Of a DNA stretch of 64,000 nucleotides, positions 24,474-33,858 are shown in pieces. Made by a program: the position numbers and the translations under genes. The first letter of the stretch is position 1; every line of letters begins with the position of its first letter. The DNA comes from CAVUFH01 sp963740835 (lineage in GTDB: Bacteria > Actinomycetota > Acidimicrobiia > IMCC26256 > PALSA-610), in contig CAVUFH010000003.1 in the NCBI GenBank assembly GCA_963740835.1, positions 1,798,001 through 1,862,000 on the forward strand. The letters run 5' to 3'. The notes under the pieces are model-generated. The model made no database searches. It had not been told where the DNA came from and saw only the letters and a program-made list of their open reading frames with translations.

Positions 24474-24677
24474 TCAGGGGAGCCGACCCTCACCCTTCTG
24501 ATCCGCACCGCGCTCGGCCATCTCCTGGTAGTGCTCGGCGACGTCTTCGTCGACCTCGCCGGCCCGTTCGGCCGCGGCTTCCTCGGCTTCGGTCGGCATG
24601 TCGTCCGCCTCCGCCTTCTGGCGCGCGTCTTCCTCTTCCGTCGCGCGAGTGTTCTCGTTCGGCCGGGTTTGTTCCAC
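24474..24677 (-). CDS. Small acidic, glutamate-rich protein
   Basis: 67 residues, roughly a third acidic, with no hydrophobic segment: TRATEEEDARQKAEADDMPT and EAEEAAAERAGEVDEDVAEH suggest a highly charged helix. GTG start at 24677 behind GAGGAG (6-nt spacing). No family recognised. Placed at the head of the gene group with the STAS and DUF2231-Rieske genes, and in composition like stress-related disordered proteins (inference). It could be mis-called, but the good ribosome site and tidy spacing support it. Confidence 0.6.
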   Translation of the reverse strand: MEQTRPNENTRATEEEDARQKAEADDMPTEAEEAAAERAGEVDEDVAEHYQEMAERGADQKGEGRLP

Positions 24678-24745
24678 GGTTGGCTCCTCGAAGGTGGGGC
24701 TGGAACTGATAAAGCGTTTCCGGGTGTACCCCGATGCGGGCGGGC

Positions 24746-25798
24746 TCACGCCGCGTCGGCCTGCCGGACGCGTTTCGCGCGCCGCGGCCCGAGGAGCTGC
24801 AACAGCTTTCGCTCCTCGGGAATGAGCAACCGGTTGCCACGGGCCGATGCCGCTTCCCAACGCTCGCCGAGCGTGCCGGCCGTGAACGCGACGATCACGT
24901 CGGGATGGACGTAGCTCGCCCGGCACACCGCGGGCGTGTTCCCGAGATGGGACGACACGACGCCGAGCACCTGGTTGACGGCCCGCTTCGCCTGCCGCTC
25001 CGACGCCGGCAAGGGCAGCTCGGCCAGCGCCACGGTTGCCATCAGCGTCCCCATCCAGGTGCGGAAGTCCTTGGCAGTGATCGGCAGGCCGGTGACGTCG
25101 TGCAGGTAGCGATTGACGTCCGTGGACGTGATCGGGCACGGCGAACCCGCCTCGTCGAGGTACTGGAAGAGGACCTGCCCGGGAAGGTCCTGGCATCGCT
25201 TCACCACCCGGCGCAGGCGCGCGTCCTGCACGTGCACGCTCGCCGCGATCCCGTGCTTGCCCTTGAACACGAGGCTGAGGCCGTCGCTCGTGAATTGCGC
25301 GTGCCGGTCGCGCAGGGTCGTGAGCCCGTAGGACTTGTTCGCCCGCGCGTACTCCTCGTTTCCGACGCGTACGAGGGTTGCCTCGAGCAAGCGGATCACG
25401 GTCGCGACGACCTTCTCCCTCGGGATTCCGGGCCGGGCGAGGTCGGTCGCCGCCTGACGGCGGATGTCGGGGAGGACGAGCCCGAAGTCGTAGAGATGCG
25501 CGAATTTCTCCTGCTCGCGGTGGGCGCGGAACTTCGCGTGGTAGCGGTACTGCTTCCGGCCGCGCACGTCGCGGCCGGTCGCCTGGATGTGGCCCGTTTC
25601 GTCGAGCGCGATCCACACGTCGGTCCAGGCCGGTGGCACCGCCAGCGCCTGGATGCGGGCGCGGGTCTGCGCGCTGACCGGCCGCCCCTTCGGACCGATG
25701 TACACGAACCCCCGCCCGGCGCGCCGGCGTCGGATCCCCGGCGCGGTGTCGTCCGCCCAGACGAGGTCGGACGGCAGATCGGTCGTGGTGGCGAGCAC
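24746..25798 (-). CDS. DNA topoisomerase IB (poxvirus/bacterial type)
   Basis: 350 residues. Relaxes supercoils through a 3'-phosphotyrosyl intermediate. Seen: RGFVYIGPKGRPV (N-terminal domain), RVGNEEYARANKSYGLTTLR with the first catalytic Arg, FKGKHG with the Lys, KDFRTWMGT with the second Arg, and AVCRASYVHP with nucleophile Y296. Length matches bacterial members. GTG 25798 is the best available start; the frame has no ATG at the family's N-terminus. It lies 60 nt after the NuoF-like gene on the same strand but is functionally unrelated to it. Confidence 0.9.
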   Translation of the reverse strand: MLATTTDLPSDLVWADDTAPGIRRRRAGRGFVYIGPKGRPVSAQTRARIQALAVPPAWTDVWIALDETGHIQATGRDVRGRKQYRYHAKFRAHREQEKFAHLYDFGLVLPDIRRQAATDLARPGIPREKVVATVIRLLEATLVRVGNEEYARANKSYGLTTLRDRHAQFTSDGLSLVFKGKHGIAASVHVQDARLRRVVKRCQDLPGQVLFQYLDEAGSPCPITSTDVNRYLHDVTGLPITAKDFRTWMGTLMATVALAELPLPASERQAKRAVNQVLGVVSSHLGNTPAVCRASYVHPDVIVAFTAGTLGERWEAASARGNRLLIPEERKLLQLLGPRRAKRVRQADAA

Positions 25799-25857
25799 GA
25801 TGTCGGCAATGCCCGTATGAAACCGCCCGCAAACTCCGTCGCGTTCGTGAAGAGGGT

Positions 25858-27256
25858 TTAGGAGTACGTCCAGTCGGGCCGCTTGCGCGCTTGGCGCTCG
25901 TCGTAGCGGAACGTCCCGTCGAAGTCGACGAGCTTCGGGAGGACGAGGTCGTGGCGGAGCGCGCACCGACCTTCTTCGTGAGCGACGACGTCCTCGGGGA
26001 ACTCGCGCAGGACGCTCGACACGACCAGTTGTTCCTCGACCGCGAGGTAGCACCGGTTGCCGTCGGCGACCGTGCGGAGTGCCCCTTCGATGCGCGCGAG
26101 TTGGCTCGCGTCACCGTCGGACTCGATGCGCGCGAGCGCGTCGGTGATCTCGGCGGACTGGAGCTTGCACGGCGGGCACTGCCCGCACGACTCGACCGAC
26201 AGGAACTGCGAGAACAGTCGGCCGACGGCGAGCGCGCACGTCTCGTCGTCGTAGACGATGAAACCGGCCGAACCGAGCCCGGCGCCGGCGCGCGCGAGTG
26301 ACTCGAAGTCGGCCGGCGTGTCGAGCTTGTCGCCGCGCAGCACCGCGTTGGCGACGCCGGAGCACACGAGCTTGACGGGGCGGCCGCTGCTCGTGCCGCC
26401 CGCGTGCACTTCGATGATCTCGTGCAATGGTGTGCCGAGCGGGAGCTCGAACACCCCGGGACTCGCGATGTCGCCGCAGATGGTGAACACCATCGTGCCC
26501 GGCGACGTGTCGGTGCCGACGGCGCGGAACTCGTCGGCGCCGTGCGCGAGGATCCACGTGGCCTGCGCGAGCGTCTCGACGTTGTTGACGAGCGTGGGGT
26601 TGGCCGCGTCGCCTCCGGCCTCGCCGGGTTCGGCTTCGGTCGCGCTCCACCCCAGTTGCGGCGCGGTCGCGAACAGTCCGTGTTGGAACGGAGGCAGGAC
26701 GCGCGGCAGTGGCTCGTTCCCTTCGATCACCTCGAGCATCGCCTTCTCTTCACCGAAGAGGTACTCGTCGGGGCCGCGTGCGATCGTGACGTCGAGGTCT
26801 CCGAGCAGTCCGGCGGTCGCGAGCTCGCGGGTTGCGCGCTCGAGCGCCTCGCACTCGCGGACGAACGAGGCCTTCACACCGATGTACACATCATGCGCGC
26901 CGATCGTGAACGCGGCGATCGCGGCGCCGGTCACGACCTGGTACGGGTCGCGCCGCATGATCGAGCGGTCCTTGAACGTTCCCGGTTCGCCTTCGGCGCC
27001 GTTCGCCACTACGAACTTGCGGCTGCCGCGCGCGTCCCGCACCGTGCGCCACTTGCGGCCGGTCGGGAAAACCGCCGCCACCGCGACCGCGCAGACCGGC
27101 ACGGTCGAGCTCCGCAATGGTCGCGTCGGGGCCGAGCTCGCGGGCGCGGTCGAGAGCGCGGTCGCCTTCGCGCGCGAGGAACTCGTCGAGGTTTGTGACG
27201 GGCGACGGCGCGAGCACTCGGTACAGGCGCGGGACGCTACCCCCGATCGAGTGCAC
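25858..27256 (-). CDS. NuoF-like NADH-binding flavoprotein (frameshifted)
   Basis: About 465 residues once one base is removed from the A4 run at 27068-27071. It resembles the 51-kDa subunit of complex I: glycine-rich FMN/NADH site GLRGRGGGGFPTGRKW, GAEGEPGTFKDR, VNNVETLAQ, an SLBB-like segment, and a [4Fe-4S] site SCGQCPPC with a later Cys in GNRCYLAVEEQ. No nuoE, nuoG or other complex I gene is nearby, so it may be a stand-alone NADH dehydrogenase module. Start uncertain: GTG 27256 or the GTG 39 nt further in. A GTCT-N17-GGGTAG element overlaps the start region. Confidence 0.82.
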
Positions 27257-27319
27257 CCCAGACGCTGGCCGCGTTCCGGAGCGGCGTTTGCCCGGAACGC
27301 GATCCGGGCAACACCCATC

Positions 27320-28156
27320 GTGGCGCTGCGGATCGGTACCTCCGGGTGGCAGTACCGCGACTGGCGCGGTCGCTTCTATCCGCCGGGAGTGCCCTCGACG
27401 CGTTGGCTCGAGCACTACGCGGCGCGGTTCGGGACGGTCGAGGTGAACAACACCTTCTACCGGCTGCCCGCGGCCGGCACGTTCGAGCAGTGGAGCCGGC
27501 GCGTGCCCGATGACTTCGTCATCGCGGTCAAAGCGAGCCGGTACCTCACGCACTACAAGCGGTTGCGCGAGCCCGAGGAGCCGGCCGAGCGGCTGCTCAC
27601 GCACGCGCAGGCGCTCGGCGCCCACCTCGGCCCGGTGCTGTTGCAGCTCCCGCCAGATCTCCGCCCGGGGTTCGACGCGCTGGACGCGACGCTGCGCGCG
27701 TTCGGTGGCCGTGTGCGTGTCGCGGTCGAACCGCGCCACACGTCGTGGTTCGGCGACGAGCTGCGCGATGTCCTCGCGCGCCACGACGCCGCGTTGTGCC
27801 TCGCCGATCGCGGTTCGCGGCCGATCACGCCCTTGTGGCGCACCGCGTCGTGGTGCTACGTGCGGTTCCACGCGGGCCGCGCCACGCCCCGACCCTGTTA
27901 CGGACCCGACGCGCTGGCGGGATGGGTGCGACGCATCAGAGGGCTGTGGACCGACGGCGACGAGCCCGAGGTCGATGGTTACGCGTACTTCAACAACGAC
28001 ACCGGCGGCTGTGCCGTACGCGACGCGATCGTGTTTGCCCGGGTCGCCGCCCGGGCCGGCATCGCGGTGACGCGGGTGCCCGAGCTGCACGAGGCGCCTG
28101 TGGGTCAGGTCGGCCGCTCGCGCTCCACTTCTGAGGCCGGTTTGTCGGTGCGGTAG
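27320..28156 (+). CDS. DUF72 (YecE-like) protein
   Basis: 278 residues, TIM-barrel DUF72 family: LRIGTSGWQYRDWRGRFYPP at the N-terminus, YAARFGTVEVNNTFYRLP, FVIAVKASRYLTHYKRL, VEPRHTSWF, and YAYFNNDTGGCAVRDA near the C-terminus. This is a widely conserved family without an established reaction. GTG 27320 is chosen because homology begins at LRIGTSGW. It is divergent from the NuoF-like gene (63 nt) and its 3' end overlaps the ligase gene by 52 bp on the opposite strand. Confidence 0.9.
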   Translation: MALRIGTSGWQYRDWRGRFYPPGVPSTRWLEHYAARFGTVEVNNTFYRLPAAGTFEQWSRRVPDDFVIAVKASRYLTHYKRLREPEEPAERLLTHAQALGAHLGPVLLQLPPDLRPGFDALDATLRAFGGRVRVAVEPRHTSWFGDELRDVLARHDAALCLADRGSRPITPLWRTASWCYVRFHAGRATPRPCYGPDALAGWVRRIRGLWTDGDEPEVDGYAYFNNDTGGCAVRDAIVFARVAARAGIAVTRVPELHEAPVGQVGRSRSTSEAGLSVR

Positions 28157-29658
28157 CCGAGGAAGACGGGTGCGCGGAGCCCGCCGCTGTTCGTCCACTC
28201 GGTGAACCGGACCTCGACGACGAGTTCGGGTTCGACGAAGCGCGCGCCCTTCGGCGGGGCACCGGTCGCGAACGGGCTCGTCGGGCGGGCGAGGCCGGCG
28301 AGTGTGCGATCGAGGTACTCGAGATCGGCGCCGCGCAGTCCGCTGCCGACACGCGCCGCATATCGCAGCTCCCGCGCGTCACCCTCACCTTCGTAGTAGC
28401 CGACGAGCAACGAACCTACGGTCCCGCGGCGCCCGCGTTCGCCAGGGAGCCAGCCGCCGACCACGAACTCCTGACGCGTCGTGTACTTGAGCTTGATCCA
28501 CTGGCGCGACCGGCGACCGGGTTCGTAGATGCTGTCGAGGCGCTTCGCGACGACACCCTCGAGCCCGAAGCGTTCGCTCACTTCGCGCGTCGCGGCGCCG
28601 TCGCCGACCTCGTGCGGCGGTGCCTGCCACGACGCGCCCGCGAGTCCGAGCTCCTGCAGCCGTGCGCGCCGGTCGCGGTACGGCGACGACATCAACGAAT
28701 GCCCGTCGAGCCACAGCACGTCGAAGACCATGTAGACCGCGGGCACCTCGCCGGCGAGCCGGCGGATGACGTTCGGGCTCTCGACATGCATGCGCCGTTG
28801 CAGCAGTTCGAAGCTGGGTCGTCCGCGTTCGTCGAGCGCGACGATCTCGCCGTCGAGCACCGCATCGCGCGGACCCAACGCGCCACCGAGGCCGCGCAGC
28901 TCGGGGTAACGATGTGTGACCTCGTTGCCGTTGCGCGTGAAGAGGCGGATGCGACCGCCTTCGACGTACGCGAGCGCGCGGATGCCGTCCCACTTGAGCT
29001 CCCACGCCCAGCCGTCACCGGCGGGCGCGCGGGTGCCTGGGGTCGCGTTCATCGGCCGCAGCCCTTCGGGTGCGAGCTCGCGCTCAGGATCCTCGGGCGG
29101 ATCCATGCGGTGGATCATCCAGTCCTTGCCGCGCGTGTGGAACAGCACGTAGCGCCCGCGCACGCGTTCGCCGTGGAAGGTCACCTGCACTTCCTTCGGC
29201 TCGAACTTGTGGATCTCGTACGTGCCCGTGTCGAACACAGTCATCTGCCCCGCGCCGTACTGCCCGCTCGGGATCTCGCCGGCGAAGGCCAGGTACTCGA
29301 GCGGATGGTCCTCGGTGCGGACCGCGAGGTGGTTCTTCCGCGGGTGGGCCGGGATGCCCTTCGGCACCGCCCACGACGCGAGCACGCCGTCGCGCTCCAG
29401 GCGCAGATCCCAGTGCAGTGCTCGGGCCCCGTGCTCCTGGACGACAAACCGGGGGCCGCCATCAGGAAACCGGGGGCCGCCATCAGGAAACCGGGGGCCG
29501 CCATCAGGAAACCGGGGGCCGCCATCAGGAACCGGCCGTTCGGGGGCGGTTTCGCCGAGCCCCCCGGCCGGCTCGGGGGTGGCCGCGAAGTCGCGCTTGG
29601 CCTGGTACGCGGCCCGCGGATCAGGTGTTTCGGCTGGTCGAGGTCGGCGTGGCGGCAC
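28105..29658 (-). CDS. LigD-type 3'-phosphoesterase-ATP-dependent DNA ligase
   Basis: 517 residues. The PE domain (about 70-185: FVVQEHGARALHWDLRLERD, GQYGAGQMTVFDTGTYEIH) is followed by an ATP-dependent ligase domain with KWDG at K222, then the OB-fold (GLEGVVAKRLDSIYEPG, KLKYTTRQEFVVGGW). It lacks the polymerase domain of mycobacterial LigD. The family acts in end joining or repair with Ku; no ku gene is in the window. Upstream of PE is a four-copy PDGGPRF tandem repeat. GTG 29658 is the likely start; upstream residues look non-coding. Confidence 0.88.
   Translation of the reverse strand: MPPRRPRPAETPDPRAAYQAKRDFAATPEPAGGLGETAPERPVPDGGPRFPDGGPRFPDGGPRFPDGGPRFVVQEHGARALHWDLRLERDGVLASWAVPKGIPAHPRKNHLAVRTEDHPLEYLAFAGEIPSGQYGAGQMTVFDTGTYEIHKFEPKEVQVTFHGERVRGRYVLFHTRGKDWMIHRMDPPEDPERELAPEGLRPMNATPGTRAPAGDGWAWELKWDGIRALAYVEGGRIRLFTRNGNEVTHRYPELRGLGGALGPRDAVLDGEIVALDERGRPSFELLQRRMHVESPNVIRRLAGEVPAVYMVFDVLWLDGHSLMSSPYRDRRARLQELGLAGASWQAPPHEVGDGAATREVSERFGLEGVVAKRLDSIYEPGRRSRQWIKLKYTTRQEFVVGGWLPGERGRRGTVGSLLVGYYEGEGDARELRYAARVGSGLRGADLEYLDRTLAGLARPTSPFATGAPPKGARFVEPELVVEVRFTEWTNSGGLRAPVFLGYRTDKPASEVERERPT
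29446..29529 (-). repeat. Four perfect 21-bp tandem copies inside the ligase gene
   Basis: A 21-bp unit (beginning AAACCGGGGG on the plus strand) repeats exactly at 29446, 29467, 29488 and 29509. On the minus strand it encodes PDGGPRF x4 in the linker before the phosphoesterase domain. Multiple of three, so frame is kept. Confidence 0.9.
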
Positions 29659-29905
29659 CCGGCAACGGTATCCAGCCCCGGTTGGCCGCGGCCCGGGCGG
29701 CCGGCGGGATCGCAGACGCCGCGTCCGGTGCGATTGGGTGACGAACCGGTCGCGAACGTGGGACGGGAGAGGCCGGGGTAGCCCTCTGGGGGTGATCCTG
29801 GGATTTCTTGGCTGCCGCGGTTTGGCTGGCGCCCGATCGCGGGTATTTTGCGGCGCGGGTCCGGGGCGCCGCCCCCCGCACGGCGTGCTCGGACCCCCTG
29901 CAGCA

Positions 29906-29955
29906 CCGGTAAGGGAACGCCGGGGATAGCCGCCCGGCCCCGGCGTTCCCACCGG
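29906..29955. terminator. Long hairpin with T5 tract, downstream of the CoA-transferase gene
   Basis: A 13-bp perfect stem (GGGAACGCCGGGG / CCCCGGCGTTCCC, 29913-29925 with 29938-29950) plus outer CCGGT/ACCGG pairs. A T5 run at 29958-29962 follows on the plus strand only, whereas the gene it would terminate (30001, minus) reads the other way. The remaining 29659-30000 interval holds no gene I can recognise. Confidence 0.6.
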
Positions 29956-30000
29956 ACTTTTTCGCGAGTGCGCCCGTTTTCGCGTGGGTGAGACGCTGCC

Positions 30001-31274
30001 TCAGCCGGTCTCGGCGCCGAACGCGCCCGCGTCGCGAGCGCGCGCGATCTGGGTTTCGTCCCACCCGAGCACGGAGCGCAGCACCGCTTCGGTGTGCTCG
30101 CCGACGGTTGGGGCCTTGGCGGGCACCGGTAACTCCTCGTCGAGGAACTTGATGGGGATCGGCAACATGTCGGCGCCGACCCGGGCGGCCGGGATCAAGG
30201 GGAAGCGATCGCGGAACTGCGAGTCGTCGAGCAACGTTCGTGGGGTGTTGGCCGGCGCGATCGGGGTGTTGTGGTCGCGTCCGAAATCGATCCACTCTGC
30301 AGACGTGCGCGTTGCGAAGATGTCGCGGAGCGTCTCGCGCAGTTCGAGGTTCCCGCGCGCGTGGTCGCCGTACTGGGAGCCGGGCCAGCGCTCGAAGAGG
30401 TCGAGCCGGTCGACGCCGGCGCAGAAGTTCTTCCAGAACTCGCGCTCGGACGCCATGAACAGCACGTAGCCGTCCTTCGACGCGTAGAACTGGTAGCGGA
30501 CGCCGTCCTCCATGCCCGCGGTGCCCGGCGCGCGCCGCTCGTAGTCGTCGGCTTCGTTGCCGGTGACTTCCGACTCCGGCCGCTCGTAGGCCTTCCACGT
30601 CTCACTGCGAAGCCAGTCCATCGCGGCTGCCGCGTCGGACTGCGCGATCTCGAGCTGGCAACCCTTGCCGGTCTCGCGCGCGGCACGACGCCCGCGAGCA
30701 AACCGAGCGCACCGAACAGCGGCCCGGCATGGATCCCGACCGACGGGTGCTCGGGCATGTACGGGAATCCGTCTTCGTTGACCGCGGGTTGCACGAGCCC
30801 GGCCCAAACGTCGTAGGCGATGCCGTGGCTCGGCATGTCACGGTACGGGCCGGTCATGCCGTAGCCCGAGATCGTGACGAACACGATCTTCGGGTTCACC
30901 GCGCGTAGCTGCTCGAAGCCGAGCCCGCGCCGGTCGAGCCCGCCCGGCCGCATGGCCTCCACCACCGCGTCCGCATCCTTGACCAGCTGCCGAAAGGCGT
31001 CACAGCCGGCTTCGGTGCGCAGATCGAGCACGATGCTGCGTTTCCCCCGGCTGATGTGAAGGAACAGGAGAGAGACGCCCTCGACGATCGGCCAAGTCAT
31101 CCGGCGTCCGTAGTCGCCCTGCGGCGGCTCGACCTTGATGACGTCCGCACCGAGGTCGGCGAGGTGCGTGGTGAGCGCGCCGGGGCCGAGCATCGAGACC
31201 TCGATGATGCGCAGTCCGGCAAGGGGTGCAGACGTGGAAGTCGCAGAATTGGAAGCCGCAGTATTGGAAGTCAT
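30001..31274 (-). CDS. CaiB/BaiF family (class III) CoA-transferase (frameshifted)
   Basis: About 424 residues after bridging one single-base break near 30690. N-terminal PLAGLRIIEVSMLGPGALTT, LADLGADVIKVEPPQGDYGR and RGKRSIVLDLRTEAG are characteristic; the second frame continues ETGKGCQLEIAQSDAAAAMD with HARGNLELRETLRDIFATRT and a C-terminal domain ending in the usual GEHTEAVLRSVLGWD. These enzymes move CoA between carboxylic acids or activate acyl substrates; the substrate is unknown. Divergent from the aldolase-like gene across 150 bp. Hairpin downstream at 29906. Confidence 0.87.
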
Positions 31275-31424
31275 GGGCCGGAAGGTACCGAAGCCACGAG
31301 CCCGTCCACCGATCTGGTCCGCCGCGAGCGCGGACGCGAACGCCGCACGGGCAATGGGTGAACTGGGCGTGAAGTGCCCCGCGGCGATGGGTCCGCCGGG
31401 CGGACGGTCGGCTCAGCTACCAGA

Positions 31425-32600
31425 ATGTCGACCGTGACTGCCGCCCCGGTACCCGAACGCGCCGCCGATCTCGGCCGGACGTTCGCCCGCAACGACCTCA
31501 CGCGCAGCCCGGTGCTGGAGCGGTTCATCGGTGGCCTGACACGGTTGCTCGCGGCGGAGGGCTACGTCGGCACCGAGGGCCCGGGTCCGGACACGCGCGT
31601 GGTCCTCCACGCCGTCGACGCGGATGCGCCCAAGTCGTACCGGCGCAAGGCCGCGCCCACGTTCGTCATCGCCATCGCCGAGATCCCGGCGCCGCCGCGC
31701 GACAACGACGAGTTGCGCCGCACCGGCTACCCCTTCCTCGTCCGCTGCCTCGCGAACCTCAGCGTGCTCGTGAGCGACACCCCCGACGGGCTCGCGGTGC
31801 GCTTCGTCACGCTCGAGCAGGGCACCTACGGCGTCGGGCCCGGCCTCGGCGACGACGAGCTGATCGCCGACGTCTTCCGCCGCATCGAGCCGCTCGCATC
31901 GTCGCGGCTCGTCATCGCGAACGATTTCGTCACCGACCTCCCCGAGTCACTCGGGGACGGTGACGAATCGACGCGGCAGATGCTGCGCGCGGGCCGCGCG
32001 CTCGACGCGTTGGACCTGCTCCCCGCACCCTTCCCGCTCGAGGAGATCCTGCCGCCGCGTGATCTGCGCCAGGTGCAACTTCTCTACGGCATCGGCGGCC
32101 TCTCCTACGGGAACGTGAGCGCGCGCTACACCGGCGGCGACCTGCCCGGCGTCCCCGACCCCGACGGCCCCGTGTACTGGATGAGCGCGAGCGGCGTCGA
32201 CAAGGCCGACCTGCGCGTGATCGGTGAACACATCCTCATGGTGCGCGGCTACGACCCTGCGCGCGACGTCATGGTCTTGAGTGTGCCTCCCCACGTGAAG
32301 TCGAAGCGCGTGTCGGTCGACGCGATCGAGCACTGGATGATCTACCGCGAGCATCCTGAGGTCGGCGCGATCCTGCACGTCCACGGCTGGATCGACGGCA
32401 CCGTGTCCACTGACGTCAACTACCCGTGCGGCACGGTGCAGCTCGCGTCGTCGGTGGCCGACCTGGTGCGCGCCGCGCCGGATCCGTCACGTGCCGTCGT
32501 CGGTCTGCGCAACCACGGGCTCACGATCACGGGTCACAGCCTCGACGACATCTTCGACCGCGTCGGTGATGCGATCGTTCCGCGCGTGCCTATGTCCTAG
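31425..32600 (+). CDS. Class II aldolase/adducin-like protein with extra N-terminal domain
   Basis: 391 residues. The C-terminal half is a class II aldolase/adducin domain: LLYGIGGLSYGNVSARY, MSASGVDKADL, GAILHVHGW with putative zinc ligands H318 and H320, and GLRNHGLTITGHSLDDIFDR with a third His. The first ~190 residues do not match classical aldolases (YRRKAAPTFVIAIAEIPAPP; TLEQGTYGVGPGLGDDELIA) and I do not recognise them. The C-terminal end stops soon after the last motif. ATG 31425 chosen. Divergent from the CoA-transferase. Likely a zinc-dependent lyase; substrate unknown. Confidence 0.82.
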   Translation: MSTVTAAPVPERAADLGRTFARNDLTRSPVLERFIGGLTRLLAAEGYVGTEGPGPDTRVVLHAVDADAPKSYRRKAAPTFVIAIAEIPAPPRDNDELRRTGYPFLVRCLANLSVLVSDTPDGLAVRFVTLEQGTYGVGPGLGDDELIADVFRRIEPLASSRLVIANDFVTDLPESLGDGDESTRQMLRAGRALDALDLLPAPFPLEEILPPRDLRQVQLLYGIGGLSYGNVSARYTGGDLPGVPDPDGPVYWMSASGVDKADLRVIGEHILMVRGYDPARDVMVLSVPPHVKSKRVSVDAIEHWMIYREHPEVGAILHVHGWIDGTVSTDVNYPCGTVQLASSVADLVRAAPDPSRAVVGLRNHGLTITGHSLDDIFDRVGDAIVPRVPMS

Positions 32601-32653
32601 GCCCGATGTCCTGAGGCGATTCGCGTTCACAGGCGAATCCCAGGTCGGCTTCG

Positions 32654-32659
32654 TACGAT
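32654..32659 (+). promoter_or_regulatory. TANNNT -10 box of a likely leaderless promoter
   Basis: TACGAT lies 7 nt before the ATG at 32667; no ribosome site is visible. Confidence 0.45.
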
Positions 32660-32666
32660 CGGCGGC

Positions 32667-33633
32667 ATGCTGCAGCGAATCGGAGGGGCGATCGTGGGCA
32701 TGTTGATGCTCAGCGCGCTCCTGACCGGGTGCGTCACGCCGGTGACGCCGAGCGTCACCTTCACAAACTCGACATTCGAGGGCTTCCCGGTGATCTCGTA
32801 CGTGCCCGAGCACCCGGTCGCGATGATCTATCTCTTCCACGGCACCAACGGCAGCGCCGACTTCGCCGAGAAGGTCGAGACGATCGCGGTGCTGAACTCG
32901 TTCATCGCGCGCGGGTACGGCTTTGTGTCGACCTCGAGCACCGAACGGACCGGTGACCAACGCTGGAACCAGGGCAACCCGTCACTCACGACCAACCAAG
33001 ATCTCGCCCGACTCACCCGGCTCGAAGCGCACCTCGTCGCGACCACGCCGCTCGAGTCGTCGACGCCTCTCTTCGGGATCGGGATGTCGAACGGCGCCCG
33101 CTTCGTCACCCTGTGGGGGCAGACGTGGAAGGACGCCGGCTATCCGGTCGCGGCGATCTGGGCGAGCATGGGCCGGATCGCGGACCCGGTCGTCGCGGGC
33201 GGCGGACTCACCGTGCCGACCGTTTTCACGACCGCGGTCAACGACTTCACGTCGCCGCCCGGCCCGATCATCGCGAACTACGCGGCGACCGTCGCCAAGC
33301 ACACACCGGCCGCGTTGTACGCGTCGAAGGAGCGCAATCTCGAGCGCGCTCCCGTATCTCCGGATCCCGGGCGTCGACACCGCGGAAGCCGGCGCGATCG
33401 TGCAGGCGTTCATCGCCACCGGTGTGTGGAACGCGTCGGGCCAACGCATCGTCGGCGACGTCGAGCAGGCAGTGACGCAGGCATCGACCGTGACGCTGCC
33501 GGCATCAGTGCGGCCGGTCGCGAACGAAGTCGGGAACGAGACCGCGTTGCAACTCGCCGTCCACCAGTTCACCGCGGAGTTCGCGCCGCAGGTCGCGACG
33601 TTCTTCGCCGCGCAGCTCGGCCCGACTGCTTAG
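32667..33633 (+). CDS. Lipoprotein alpha/beta hydrolase (frameshifted)
   Basis: About 321 residues after bridging one base near 33345. Signal peptide with lipobox LSALLTGC (C22), so a membrane-anchored lipoprotein. FHGTNG is the oxyanion region, nucleophile S141 in GMSNGAR, and a late aspartate lies in TTAVNDFTSPPG; the second frame supplies ALPYLRIPGVDTAEAGAIVQ and the C-terminus. Likely a secreted esterase of unknown substrate. ATG 32667 lies 7 nt after TACGAT, so translation is probably leaderless. Separated by 225 bp from qcrC. Confidence 0.78.
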
Positions 33634-33858
33634 CGATCCGGGGACCGGTCCGCGGCGTTGCCGCGGCGATCGCGCCCGCGACCAGGCCGTTCCCGATGGC
33701 CGTCGCGAACGGGTTCGTGACCCGTCCTGATCGCCCCTTGTGGTCGCTCGACCGGATGTCGCGACCCAGTGCGCAATCGGCACCAACCGTGGTTGAATCT
33801 GCGGGCCTGGGGTACATCCCGGCTCGTCGAACCTCCGCACTGCTGCGAGGGGAGCAGC

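Noticed and set aside
27254..27320. GTCT-N17-GGGTAG as a firm stress promoter for the NuoF-like gene
   Set aside because: The -35 half has a mismatch and the element overlaps the uncertain start region.
29446..29529. CRISPR-like repeats
   Set aside because: In-frame coding tandem repeat without spacers.
33810..33815. GGGTAC preceded by GTTGAA at 33792 as a stress-type promoter of the qcr-cta operon
   Set aside because: Spacing is 12 nt rather than the 14 seen at the three better sites, and the -35 half is imperfect.
33634..33858. Minus-strand glycine/alanine-rich frame (TNPFATAIGNGLVAGAIAAA)
   Set aside because: No start codon, no neighbour context, and overlap with the hydrolase end; composition alone is not enough.
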